Part shown: piece after piece, positions 1-8,471 of the stretch
Layout: each line of letters opens with the position of its first letter
Position numbering within the stretch: the first letter of the stretch is position 1
NCBI RefSeq assembly: GCF_943192895.1
Contig: NZ_CALPCB010000001.1
Span: 243,073-307,072 of the forward strand
From: Veillonella_A intestinalis
GTDB taxonomy: Bacteria; Bacillota; Negativicutes; Veillonellales; Veillonellaceae
DNA: 64,000 nucleotides
Reading direction: 5' to 3'
Notes under the pieces: model-generated
Seen by the model: only the letters and a program-made list of their open reading frames with translations
Databases searched by the model: none
Told to the model about the DNA's origin: nothing
Translations under genes and position numbers: made by a program

Positions 1-1
1 T

Positions 2-949
2 ATTTGGCTGTGGCTGTTATTAGCTGCGGGAAGTCCGTTTTTTGCAGAGCAATTACGTAAACAAAGTCAGTCATATTTATCGTTATTATGGCTCTCTTGG
101 GTATATGTAGGCGCTATTTTTGGTGCTATTTTCTTCACCATTAATTCCTATCAGTTATCTTTAGGTCTATTCTTTGTGGCGGCTTTATCAGCAGCTACTT
201 ATGCTCTAGGAAGTTTATCGCGTGAACAGGGAATTTGGTCACTCCCATTCCGTGGCGTAGGTGTGTTAGGTCTCATGTATGTTGTTGTATATGGCACCTT
301 CCTTCAGACTTGGCAAGATGAAGCTGTGGCGAACATAAATTGGCTCAGTATTGTACTAGCTGTGTTAGCCTTAGCTTTAGTGCTAGGGTCACTAAATGCA
401 TTGTGGCAAAAACGACAGGGCCCTGAGATGCTAATTGTTCTATGCCCTATCGTAGTTGGTATACTTATGGGGCTAGCTCATGCGGGCATAACACCGTTGA
501 CAGTTTCTATTATTTTTAATTTATATGTTATTTGTTTGGCGATAGTATTATTATGGCAAGGCACTATGTCTAAACGAGTAGCATTAGTAAATGGTTGTAT
601 TTTTACCTTCCTTGCGATGATTGGCGCTCGCTTCTTTGATCCTGCGTTTACCTTTGTAGAGCGTGGTTTCACCTTCATTGTAGTAGGTAGTGCTATTTTT
701 GTAGTAAATCTATTTTATATGTGGCGAAAACAAGCTCAGCAGGTACAAATTAATTCATCCGTAGCAAAAGCGAATCGTCGCGTACGGCGGTCGAGTCAAA
801 TGAATGACGATGAACCTGAAATACAGGATAGTCAGTTAGTACAGGACAATAAGATAACTCCCAATGAGCAATTCGGTACTACCAGTGAGGAAAACCGAAT
901 AGCTACAGATTCCGTAGGTCGAAAGGAGGGGGCTAACGATGCTGAATAA
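2..949 (+). CDS. Multi-pass membrane protein, DUF2157-like (5-prime truncated by the window edge)
   Basis: The frame is open from base 2 with no stop, so the gene begins before the window; 315 residues are visible. About the first 240 form a series of hydrophobic helices separated by very short loops. From about base 721 the protein turns hydrophilic, with a basic stretch followed by a roughly 70-residue tail rich in Asn, Gln, Asp and Glu, probably cytoplasmic. The next gene encodes a GDYXXLXY-type protein, which in other bacteria commonly follows DUF2157/DUF4401 membrane proteins, so this pair probably works together. The family assignment rests mainly on that partnership and on the membrane topology; no catalytic motif is visible and the function is unknown. 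Confidence 0.6.
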   Translation: MWLWLLLAAGSPFFAEQLRKQSQSYLSLLWLSWVYVGAIFGAIFFTINSYQLSLGLFFVAALSAATYALGSLSREQGIWSLPFRGVGVLGLMYVVVYGTFLQTWQDEAVANINWLSIVLAVLALALVLGSLNALWQKRQGPEMLIVLCPIVVGILMGLAHAGITPLTVSIIFNLYVICLAIVLLWQGTMSKRVALVNGCIFTFLAMIGARFFDPAFTFVERGFTFIVVGSAIFVVNLFYMWRKQAQQVQINSSVAKANRRVRRSSQMNDDEPEIQDSQLVQDNKITPNEQFGTTSEENRIATDSVGRKEGANDAE

Positions 950-1565
950 AGTGTATGTAAAATGGTTGCTTTTCTTAGTGGTAGCCATTGTGACCTTAGT
1001 ATCGCCCTTCTTTATTCAACAGAGGTCTACTTCGCTGTTACAAGGCGGTGGAGAATATCAGTGGCCAGTGTCCTTGTCACGAACGGCTAGTTGGATACCT
1101 TCTGATTATTTAGAGGTGAAGTTTTTAGGAAGCCGAGCTCCTTGGCAAGGGACAACTTTGCCGGCGGTGAATCAAGAAGTATATGTGTGGGTGATACCTA
1201 AGGCTAATGGGATTTTAGAAGTGAAAGGCGTAGCGGATACAAAGCCAACTTCTGGGGATTATATTTTAGCCCGCGTTACCAAAATTGATGGCACTGATGT
1301 AGAATTTCAACTATTATTTAATCGGGTCACATTAGACTTAAATAAAGTGAATCCTCAATTTTATACTACGTACAAGGGAACCTTATTGGCGACTTTAAAA
1401 ATTAAAGATGGCTATGGTATTGTAACTGGCGTTTATTCACGGGGCGTGGCCTTAGAGATGGCAACGCCAGAAAGTGAAGCGCAACAAGAGTTGGATAGTC
1501 GTACGCCTGTTGAACAGATTGGTGAACCCGCTGCTAGTGGTGTAATGGTGACGGTCGGTGAATAA
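939..1565 (+). CDS. GDYXXLXY-domain-like membrane-anchored protein
   Basis: A 208-residue protein whose start overlaps the previous gene by 11 bases, behind an AAAGGAGGGGG ribosome site at 922-931, so the two are translationally coupled. One hydrophobic segment (about residues 8-27) would anchor it, with the rest outside the membrane. Two sequences resemble the family signature: SDYLEVKF near residues 55-62 and SGDYILARV near 105-113. The C-terminal 30 residues are polar and look disordered. The family has no established biochemical role that I know of; it is usually found directly after DUF2157-type membrane proteins, as here. Confidence 0.65.
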   Translation: MLNKVYVKWLLFLVVAIVTLVSPFFIQQRSTSLLQGGGEYQWPVSLSRTASWIPSDYLEVKFLGSRAPWQGTTLPAVNQEVYVWVIPKANGILEVKGVADTKPTSGDYILARVTKIDGTDVEFQLLFNRVTLDLNKVNPQFYTTYKGTLLATLKIKDGYGIVTGVYSRGVALEMATPESEAQQELDSRTPVEQIGEPAASGVMVTVGE

Positions 1566-1638
1566 AGACTGGCTCAAGACCTACTTTTAGGTATATAATA
1601 AAAGGCAAATAAAATTCGTAGAGTATAGGAGTGGGGTC

Positions 1639-1935
1639 ATGGATGTAAGTCATGGGCAAGTAGATGTACAACAGTTGGCTGATTTATTTAAAGTATTAGG
1701 TGATCCAACACGGATACGCATTGTGCAACAGCTATTGAATAAGGAAATGTGTGTTACCGATATAGCAGAGGCTATGGGGATGGGGCAATCAGCCATTTCT
1801 CATCAATTGCGTGTGTTGCGACAAGCTCGTTTAGTTACATTTCGCAAAGAAGGCAAGACTGCTTTATATAGTTTAAATGATGAGCATGTGGTTGTACTAT
1901 TAAGTCAAGGTATTGAACACGTTTCACATCAATAA
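1639..1935 (+). CDS. ArsR/SmtB-family metal-sensing repressor
   Basis: A 98-residue winged-helix protein, the usual family length. The opening (LADLFKVLGDPTRIRIVQQL) and the recognition region (MGQSAISHQLRVLRQARLV) are typical. The last helix carries Asp81, His83, His94 and His97, the D-X-H-X10-H-X2-H spacing of the alpha5 zinc/cobalt site in CzrA and SmtB. The alpha3 cysteine pair of arsenic or cadmium sensors is absent; only Cys38 is there. Such repressors release DNA when zinc binds. No metal pump or efflux gene is adjacent, so the target may lie elsewhere or be the gene itself. A TATAAT at 1594-1599 is the likely -10, and GGAGTGGGGTC precedes the start. Confidence 0.88.
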   Translation: MDVSHGQVDVQQLADLFKVLGDPTRIRIVQQLLNKEMCVTDIAEAMGMGQSAISHQLRVLRQARLVTFRKEGKTALYSLNDEHVVVLLSQGIEHVSHQ

Positions 1936-1956
1936 GGACAATTGTATATACGAGAT

Positions 1957-1984
1957 AAACCGCCTAGGTAGGCGGTTTTCTTTT
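1957..1984 (+). terminator. Rho-independent terminator after the arsR-type gene
   Basis: AAACCGCCT (1957-1965) pairs with AGGCGGTTT (1970-1978) around a four-base loop, followed by TCTTTT. It separates the regulator gene from the menaquinone cluster. Confidence 0.85.
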
Positions 1985-1990
1985 AGTCCG

Positions 1991-2014
1991 TGACAATGGT
2001 ATAATAAATTGTCA
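1991..2014 (+). promoter_or_regulatory. men cluster promoter embedded in an inverted repeat
   Basis: TATAAT at 2000-2005 is a consensus -10, 34 bases before the menF start. It lies inside a perfect inverted repeat, TGACAAT (1991-1997) and ATTGTCA (2008-2014), with ten bases between arms. No good -35 is visible at the expected distance (it would fall in the T-run of the upstream terminator). A dyad centred on the -10 is a plausible operator; the regulator is unknown. Confidence 0.5.
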
Positions 2015-2039
2015 ACATAGTTTAACAATGAGGATTTTT

Positions 2040-3203
2040 ATGAAATATACAATTTTTTCTACAGACATAACGAATCCATTGGCCGTATGGCAACACTTTG
2101 ATGGAAGTGAGCGTGTTTACTGGCATGACACGCAAGTAAATCGTGTTATTGTAGCCGCTGAACGAGTGAGAGCTATTACGGAAGCCGAATTAGCTGATTA
2201 TCCTTGGGCGTGGTATAGCCAAAGTTTTTTTGACACGATTAACGATGATAGTTGGCAAGGCATGGGCAATGAATTAGTAGTGTTTAAGCACTACTATGTA
2301 AAAGAAGAAGGAAAAGCGTATTGGGTAACGATTAATAGTGAAGCCCCAACTGTGAGCGAAAGTGCAATACCTCACGTACAGCATGCCTATGAAATGGTGA
2401 CCACTGGTGATTATCCAGCGTGGGAGCAACTCTTTGAAGGCATTCAACAGGCTATTCATAGCGGTGAAGTTACCAAAGTAGTAGCTTCACGGAAAGTGGC
2501 CTTTCATAGTGAACGCCCCTTTGAAAGTACGTCGATTATTGGTAATTTAGTGGCTCAAAATCAAGGGGCCTTTATCTTTGCGTATGGGAAAGGGGAGGCT
2601 GTTTTTCTAGGTGCTTCGCCAGAAGTATTAGTTCGTAAGCGTGGTCAAGATTTTATGAGTTATGCTTTAGCAGGAACCCTCAAAAAAGACCATATTCAAG
2701 ATGGTGGCGCTCGTCTATTGGAGGACCCAAAAAATTTGCGGGAACATCAAATTGTGATTGACCGTATTCGCCAAACCATGCTGTCCTTGTGTGATAAGGT
2801 TGATGTACAAGAAACGCATATTATGGAATTGCCTAATTTATATCATTTACGAACGTTATTATATGGGCATGATACTAAAGATTCTATATTAACTATGGCT
2901 AAAGCTTTACACCCTACGCCGGCTATGGGCGGAGAGCCTCGCGAGGCAGCCTTAGCGGTATTGAAAAAATATGAGCCTTATGAGCGTGGTTTATATGCTG
3001 CTCCTCTAGGTTGGGTCTGTGGTAATACGCCATTATTTCGTGAAGCGGGCGATGGTTTATTGATTGTAGGCATTCGTTCTGCCTTGATTCAGGGACAAGA
3101 TTTATATGCCTATGCTGGTTGTGGTGTAGTTGCAGAATCTGACTGTGAAGCGGAATATACCGAAACAGCTACAAAATTGCAAACTATTTTAAACGCATTA
3201 TGA
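2040..3203 (+). CDS. menF: Isochorismate synthase (menaquinone pathway)
   Basis: Converts chorismate to isochorismate, the entry step of menaquinone synthesis; cytoplasmic and Mg-dependent. The C-terminal two thirds is a chorismate-binding domain, with the family stretches KVVASRKV, LGASPEVLV, LAGTLKKD, HPTPAMGG and GIRSALIQ. The start is placed at 2040 (387 aa) rather than at the ATG at 2028, because GAGGA at 2030-2034 sits five bases before 2040 and inside the longer version. First gene of the men cluster, 15 bases ahead of menD. Salicylate or anthranilate synthase components are related, but menD directly downstream makes the isochorismate synthase call firm. Confidence 0.93.
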   Translation: MKYTIFSTDITNPLAVWQHFDGSERVYWHDTQVNRVIVAAERVRAITEAELADYPWAWYSQSFFDTINDDSWQGMGNELVVFKHYYVKEEGKAYWVTINSEAPTVSESAIPHVQHAYEMVTTGDYPAWEQLFEGIQQAIHSGEVTKVVASRKVAFHSERPFESTSIIGNLVAQNQGAFIFAYGKGEAVFLGASPEVLVRKRGQDFMSYALAGTLKKDHIQDGGARLLEDPKNLREHQIVIDRIRQTMLSLCDKVDVQETHIMELPNLYHLRTLLYGHDTKDSILTMAKALHPTPAMGGEPREAALAVLKKYEPYERGLYAAPLGWVCGNTPLFREAGDGLLIVGIRSALIQGQDLYAYAGCGVVAESDCEAEYTETATKLQTILNAL

Positions 3204-3218
3204 TATTGAGGTATGACT

Positions 3219-4970
3219 ATGAATGAATATATAGCAGCTGCTGTCGATGAGTTATATCAGTTAGGGGCCCGTCATGTAGTCTTTAGCGGTGGCTCTAGGT
3301 CGACAACTATGGCAATGCTGTTTATGGCGCAAGGTCAATACAAAACATATATGAATATTGATGAACGTTCGGCAGGATTCTTTGCTTTAGGAATTGCTAA
3401 GCGGACTCAACAGCCTGTTGTTTTAGTATGCACCTCAGGTTCGGCGGGCGCTCATTATTATCCAGCGCTTATTGAGGCGTACTATAGTCGAGTGCCGTTA
3501 ATTGTATTAACCGCTGATCGACCACCGGAGGCTCAGTTTATAGGGGCACCGCAAACAATGGATCAAATAAAGCTTTTTGGCTCTTATGTAAAGCATTTTG
3601 AAACTTTAAGTCCTTGTGAGGGCGATTTTATATATCCACGCCAAGTTATGGCTAGAGCCTACATGGCGGCTACAGATGTAGTGCCTGGGCCAGTTCATAT
3701 TAATGTACCTTTGCGAGAACCTTTGGTGCCTTATACAGAAGCTACTTATTTTGAAAAAGGCCGTCAATCAAAACCGTTCCAAAAATTATTGGGACAAGGT
3801 CAACTTAGTATAGCTGAGGGTGAAACGTTGGCCGCGGAATTGCAAGGTAAGCGTGGTCTTATGCTTTGTGGCCCCCTTACTGGTCATGAAAGTTGGTCAT
3901 TGGATTACCGGACAGCTTTATTAGCCTTAGCACAGCAGTTACAAACACCAATCTTAGCAGATCCCTTATCACCTATGCGGGCTGTCAGTGATGAACTACT
4001 TATAGATAGTTATGATGCTTTTTTGAGTAATCCTGATTGGCAAGAGGCGTTGAGACCAGATTATATTCTTCTATTTGGTCAAATTCCCGTTTCAAAGCGT
4101 TTACAACAATTTGTAAAACAGCAAACGCAAGCTGTATGTTACCAAATAGATTCTGGTGCAGCTTATCGTAATGGCGCATTGACTACGAATATCGTGATTC
4201 AGGTAGACCCTAAAGCCTGGGCAGAACAAATGGTAGTTAGCTTAACTAAGATGAAGGCTGGCGCTGACTTAGTGAATGATAATGGGCAAGAGCAGCCTAT
4301 AACACAGGACGTAGCTGATTTTGTCAATCGCTGGCAACAGGCACAGCGCCTTATGCGCAAACAATTAAATAAGGTGGCTACAGAAGGTACTTTATTTGAA
4401 GGTCGCTTTGTCTATGAATTACAGCAAGTATTACCTAGTGGTACTAATGTGGTTGTTGCCAATAGTATGCCTATTCGTGATTTTGATTATTTTTGGTCGC
4501 AAGGTACAGACCAAATAAAAATTTATGGCAATCGTGGCATTAATGGTATTGATGGTGTAGAGTCCACTGCCTTAGGTGTAGGTGCTGCTTATGGAGAACC
4601 TACTGTATTGGTAACTGGCGATTTATCCTTTTTCCACGATATGAATGGTCTTGTGATGGGACAGACTGAGAAGCTCAATCTTTTAATCGTGCTATTTAAC
4701 AATGATGGGGGCGGTATTTTTGAATATTTACCGCAAAAAGGGGTTCCTAATTTTGAATATTTATTTGGTACCCCCCAAGGCCTTACTTATAGTGCTTTAG
4801 CTGACTTGATGGGCGTTCAATATCAGGTGATTACTGATTATGAAACTTTCCCTCAAAGCGTACAAAAGGCGCTGGCAATAGGTGGTATCCATATATTAGA
4901 AGTAAAAACAAATCGTGAAGTCAGTCGTGAACTTCACAGAAAGTATACGGTAAGTGTGTATGAAAAATGA
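3219..4970 (+). CDS. menD: 2-succinyl-5-enolpyruvyl-6-hydroxy-3-cyclohexene-1-carboxylate (SEPHCHC) synthase
   Basis: Thiamine-diphosphate enzyme joining 2-oxoglutarate and isochorismate. The N-terminal pyrimidine-binding domain has VFSGGSRSTTMA, where family members usually have a CPGSRSTPL-like stretch, and the cofactor glutamate in NIDERSAGF (Glu49 with this start). The C-terminal pyrophosphate-binding domain has GDLSFFHDMNGL then NNDGGGIFEYLP, near residues 467-500. An upstream in-frame ATG at 3213 is only one base from TGAGG (3207-3211), whereas 3219 is seven bases away, so 3219 is chosen (583 aa). Part of the continuous men operon, overlapping menH. Confidence 0.94.
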   Translation: MNEYIAAAVDELYQLGARHVVFSGGSRSTTMAMLFMAQGQYKTYMNIDERSAGFFALGIAKRTQQPVVLVCTSGSAGAHYYPALIEAYYSRVPLIVLTADRPPEAQFIGAPQTMDQIKLFGSYVKHFETLSPCEGDFIYPRQVMARAYMAATDVVPGPVHINVPLREPLVPYTEATYFEKGRQSKPFQKLLGQGQLSIAEGETLAAELQGKRGLMLCGPLTGHESWSLDYRTALLALAQQLQTPILADPLSPMRAVSDELLIDSYDAFLSNPDWQEALRPDYILLFGQIPVSKRLQQFVKQQTQAVCYQIDSGAAYRNGALTTNIVIQVDPKAWAEQMVVSLTKMKAGADLVNDNGQEQPITQDVADFVNRWQQAQRLMRKQLNKVATEGTLFEGRFVYELQQVLPSGTNVVVANSMPIRDFDYFWSQGTDQIKIYGNRGINGIDGVESTALGVGAAYGEPTVLVTGDLSFFHDMNGLVMGQTEKLNLLIVLFNNDGGGIFEYLPQKGVPNFEYLFGTPQGLTYSALADLMGVQYQVITDYETFPQSVQKALAIGGIHILEVKTNREVSRELHRKYTVSVYEK

Positions 4971-5874
4971 ATTTGATACAGACGAAACACATGTGTATGA
5001 CCAAGGTGAGCGGTCGGAGGTAGAAGCGGTTTTAGAAGCAGCCGATGATGTATATATCAATATTGATAATGTATCTTACCATGTTTCTTTACGGGGGGAA
5101 GGTATGCCATTGATTTGCTTACATGGTTTTGCTGAAGCTGGTGATACATGGGATAAACTGAATATTCCCGGTTTTCGTCTATATTGTGTTGATTTTCTAG
5201 GTCATGGTGTATCTGATCGTTCCAATGATCCTGTTATGTACCAATTAGATACAGTGTTACGTCATTTGTATACCTTGATTCATACGTTAGTAGGTCATGA
5301 ATCCTATGGTATTTTGGGCTATTCAATGGGTGGTCGCATTGCCTTACAATATGCGGCTATGTATGAGCCTGAGCGATTGATGTTTTTGTTGCTGGAATCA
5401 GCTGCACCAGGAATTGAAGATATGCAAGTGCGTCAAGAACGGGCTATGGCAGATAAGGAATTGGCTAATAAAATAGAAACGCATTCCATTGAATGGTTTG
5501 AAGCCATGTGGTCACAACTGCCCATTTTTAAGACGCAACAAAAATTATCACCAGCGGTGCAACAGACTATAAAAGATCGGCGCTTAAGTAATACGCCTGA
5601 GGTACTCGCTCATACATTGCGTGGTATTGGTCAGGGTATGACGCTGTATGTAGGTAATCAAATTGCTGATTTAGAATTAGAAATTCTCTACGTGTCCGGT
5701 GAGTTAGATACTAAATATACGGACATAGGGCAGACCATTTTTGGAATTTGTGAAAATGTATCGCATGTTATTGTGCCAGATGTAGGTCACAATGTACATG
5801 TAGAGGCACCACAAGCATTTAATGAAATTGTAAATTTATTTTTATCTGATTATAATGACAAACGAATTAGTTAA
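4960..5874 (+). CDS. menH: MenH-like alpha/beta hydrolase (SHCHC synthase)
   Basis: Predicted to remove pyruvate from SEPHCHC to give 2-succinyl-6-hydroxy-2,4-cyclohexadiene-1-carboxylate. The alpha/beta-hydrolase fold shows LHGFAEAGDTW (oxyanion region), GYSMGG with nucleophile Ser122, and GHNVHVE with His277. The product starts about 35 acidic residues before the fold begins, giving 304 aa against roughly 250-270 usual for MenH. The start overlaps the menD end; ATG 4960 is preferred to GTG 4954, although no strong ribosome site is visible, which suggests coupling to menD translation. Position between menD and menB supports MenH over a generic hydrolase. Confidence 0.85.
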   Translation: MKNEFDTDETHVYDQGERSEVEAVLEAADDVYINIDNVSYHVSLRGEGMPLICLHGFAEAGDTWDKLNIPGFRLYCVDFLGHGVSDRSNDPVMYQLDTVLRHLYTLIHTLVGHESYGILGYSMGGRIALQYAAMYEPERLMFLLLESAAPGIEDMQVRQERAMADKELANKIETHSIEWFEAMWSQLPIFKTQQKLSPAVQQTIKDRRLSNTPEVLAHTLRGIGQGMTLYVGNQIADLELEILYVSGELDTKYTDIGQTIFGICENVSHVIVPDVGHNVHVEAPQAFNEIVNLFLSDYNDKRIS

Positions 5875-5999
5875 CGTTTATTAACTATGCCTATAGCGTT
5901 TCCCTCTAGGAGTGATAGTTGTAGTAGGCTATACATAATATACGTGCAAAATGATAAAGGTAATTATATATATTGTTTTGATTTAAAAGGAGGCTTATT

Positions 6000-6842
6000 A
6001 TGAGCAAATTTGATTGGCAAGTATTAGATCGTGGTTATGAAGATGTAATTTATGAAACATATAATGGCATTGCTAAAATTACTATTAATCGTCCAGAGAT
6101 TCGCAATGCATTCCGTCCTAAAACGGTGGTGGAATTAATTGATGCATTTACGATTGCTCGTGATGATACCGAAGTGGGTGTTATTATTTTGACCGGTGCT
6201 AACCATGGTGGCGATGTGAATAAAGAAGCATTCTGCTCTGGTGGTGACCAAAGTGTACGCGGTAATGGTGGTTATGTAGGTGAAGATCGCATTCCTCGTT
6301 TGAATGTTCTTGATTTACAACATTTGATTCGCATTACGCCAAAACCAGTTATTGCTATGGTTAATGGTTATGCTATTGGTGGGGGTCATGTGCTTCACAT
6401 TGTATGTGATCTTTCTATCGCTTCTGAAAATGCTAAATTTGGTCAAACAGGTCCTCGAGTAGGTTCTTTTGACGCTGGCTATGGTGCTGGCTATTTAGCC
6501 CGCTTAGTAGGTCATAAAAAAGCGCGTGAAATTTGGTTCTTATGTCGCCAATATACAGCGCAAGAAGCCTTAGATATGGGTCTTGTTAATACAGTAGTTC
6601 CTTTTGAACAATTGGAAGAAGAAACGGTAAAATGGTGTGAAGAAATTCTTCAATTGTCCCCAATGGCACTTCGTTTCTTAAAGGCTTCCTTCAATGCTGA
6701 TACAGATGGTTTAGCTGGGTTACAACAATTTGGTGGTGATGCTACGCTTATGTTCTACACTACTGATGAAGCTAAAGAAGGCCGTGATGCCTTTAAAGAA
6801 AAACGTAAACCTAATTTCAAACAATTCCCTAAATTCCCTTGA
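6000..6842 (+). CDS. menB: 1,4-dihydroxy-2-naphthoyl-CoA synthase
   Basis: Crotonase-fold enzyme closing the second ring of the naphthoquinone from o-succinylbenzoyl-CoA. Seen: CSGGDQSVRG, the oxyanion-hole stretch NGYAIGGGHVLH, and the MenB signature FGQTGPRVGSFDAGYG. The glycine in QTGP is, from family knowledge, typical of the bicarbonate-dependent MenB class. At 280 aa it is normal for the family. AAAGGAGG precedes the ATG. A 125-base gap separates it from menH, larger than elsewhere in the cluster, so an internal promoter is possible. menE follows 17 bases downstream. Confidence 0.95.
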   Translation: MSKFDWQVLDRGYEDVIYETYNGIAKITINRPEIRNAFRPKTVVELIDAFTIARDDTEVGVIILTGANHGGDVNKEAFCSGGDQSVRGNGGYVGEDRIPRLNVLDLQHLIRITPKPVIAMVNGYAIGGGHVLHIVCDLSIASENAKFGQTGPRVGSFDAGYGAGYLARLVGHKKAREIWFLCRQYTAQEALDMGLVNTVVPFEQLEEETVKWCEEILQLSPMALRFLKASFNADTDGLAGLQQFGGDATLMFYTTDEAKEGRDAFKEKRKPNFKQFPKFP

Positions 6843-6859
6843 TAGGAGGCCCTTAGTAT

Positions 6860-8311
6860 ATGCGATGGTTACGCGAGCGGGCGCAAGCAACACCAAACCA
6901 GCCCTTTCTTGATGGCTATACTTATAAAACGATTTATGAATGCACTGTATTGCAAGCGGGCTTTTTAGAGTCCGTCGTGCGTGACGATATGCGCTTAGGC
7001 CTTTGTAGTGAAAATTCTGTGGATATGGCCATAACTTTATTTGCTTTATGGTCTTTAGGAAAAGAAGTCTTTTTAGTTAATCCTCATTTGACGGTTGCTG
7101 AACAAGAAGAACAGGCACAAGCATTGGGAGTAAAATTGATTTTTGCCTCTCCAAGGGTGCAAGAAAAGGTAGAAGAAACCTGCAATGGTCGTTTTTGTCG
7201 GCCTCATCATAGCTTTGTTAATGAAGTGGCCTGGCGCACTTGGCCTAAGTTACCTCCTATGGATAAGGCGACACGGACTCGGTTAGTTCAATGCTTTGAA
7301 GGCCTTTTGGTACCGCCTTTAATGGATCAAGCCATAGCGGCGATTATGAATACTAGTGCTACAACAGGAACCGTTAAATCGGTGCCTTTACGGTGGGGGC
7401 AAATTGAAGCCCATGTGAAGGCATCGGCTCAAGTTTTAGGGGTAGATTCACAGGATAATTGGTTAACTGTGTTACCTATGTTTCATGTTTCGGGTTTATC
7501 TATTATTTTGCGCACTCTGTATAATGGTACGGCGGCTACGATTATGTCTTCTTTTGAGGAAGACCGTGTGGTAGAGGCAATTACTTCTGGTAAACTAACC
7601 ATGGTTTCATTAGTGCCCACCGTGTTACAACGTATTGTAGATCGAATTACTACGCATGCGTTGCGCGTTGTTCTCTTAGGGGGCGAATTTATTCCTAATA
7701 CTTTGGTAGATGTGTGTTTAGCTAAGCAGATGCCAATTTTTAAAACCTATGGCATGACAGAGACATTTGCCCAAAGTGCAACGGTTAATGTGTTGGCTAA
7801 GCCTGCCAAATGTGAAGCAGTAGGTAAACCGCTGCCGGGGGTTGTCATTGAAGTTCGTAATCCTGATGAAGCGGGGATTGGTGAGATTTGGTTGCAGTCA
7901 CCTATGCTGATGACGGGCTATTTAGGGCAACCGCCTATTGTAGGTTTTTTCAATACGGATGACATGGGATATTTAGACGAAGATGGCTATTTATATATAG
8001 TCAATCGCCGACAAGATATTATTATTTCTGGTGGTGAAAATATTTATCCTAAAGAATTAGAAGACTGTTTATATCGTCTAGTGGGGATTACAGAATGTGC
8101 AGTAGTGCCTAAGACTGATGAACGGTGGGGGCAGGTTCCTATTTTGTATTACGCTGGCGAGGCGTCTGTGAAAGCGGTTAAAGAACATTTACTCAATCAT
8201 TTAGGGCGTTATAAACAACCAAAAGCGATTTGTCGCTTAGCTAAATTACCACGCAATAATTCAGGTAAAATTATGCGTCGTACTTTAATGGAAGAAGCGG
8301 CAGATATGTAA
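6860..8311 (+). CDS. menE: o-Succinylbenzoate--CoA ligase
   Basis: ANL-superfamily ligase that activates o-succinylbenzoate with ATP and CoA. Core motifs are present: phosphate loop NTSATTGTVK, where many relatives have TSGTTGxPK, the A5 motif KTYGMTET, FNTDDMGYLDEDGYLYIVNR, and the C-terminal catalytic lysine in NNSGKIMRR. Length 483 aa is typical for MenE. The ATG at 6860 follows TAGGAGG at 6842-6848 and lies directly after menB. In pathway order it acts before menB, although it is encoded after it. The departures from consensus in the P-loop are conservative and no defect is implied. Confidence 0.93.
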   Translation: MRWLRERAQATPNQPFLDGYTYKTIYECTVLQAGFLESVVRDDMRLGLCSENSVDMAITLFALWSLGKEVFLVNPHLTVAEQEEQAQALGVKLIFASPRVQEKVEETCNGRFCRPHHSFVNEVAWRTWPKLPPMDKATRTRLVQCFEGLLVPPLMDQAIAAIMNTSATTGTVKSVPLRWGQIEAHVKASAQVLGVDSQDNWLTVLPMFHVSGLSIILRTLYNGTAATIMSSFEEDRVVEAITSGKLTMVSLVPTVLQRIVDRITTHALRVVLLGGEFIPNTLVDVCLAKQMPIFKTYGMTETFAQSATVNVLAKPAKCEAVGKPLPGVVIEVRNPDEAGIGEIWLQSPMLMTGYLGQPPIVGFFNTDDMGYLDEDGYLYIVNRRQDIIISGGENIYPKELEDCLYRLVGITECAVVPKTDERWGQVPILYYAGEASVKAVKEHLLNHLGRYKQPKAICRLAKLPRNNSGKIMRRTLMEEAADM

Positions 8312-8317
8312 TCAGAC

Positions 8318-8366
8318 AATAGGCAATAGGTAATAGGTAATAGGCAATAGGCAATAGCTAATAGTA
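8318..8366. repeat. 7-bp tandem repeat (AATAGGY), about seven units
   Basis: Units are AATAGGC, AATAGGT, AATAGGT, AATAGGC, AATAGGC, AATAGCT and AATAGTA, uninterrupted, beginning seven bases after the menE stop. The following bases (to about 8395) hold further degraded copies such as CAATAGCTAACAG. No coding or terminator function is seen. The menE-menC gap (160 bp) is mostly this repeat. Confidence 0.85.
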
Positions 8367-8471
8367 AATCGCCAATCGCAATAGCTAACAGTCAGGTTCT
8401 TAGTATCTTGGTTATGTTATTGTTTTACTGTATTGCTGAAGGATTTATTATACAAAAGGAGGTGTGAGGGC

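Noticed and set aside
8318..8366. Possible CRISPR array
   Set aside because: Units of seven bases are directly adjacent without spacers. No CRISPR repeat-spacer pattern or cas gene was seen anywhere in the window.
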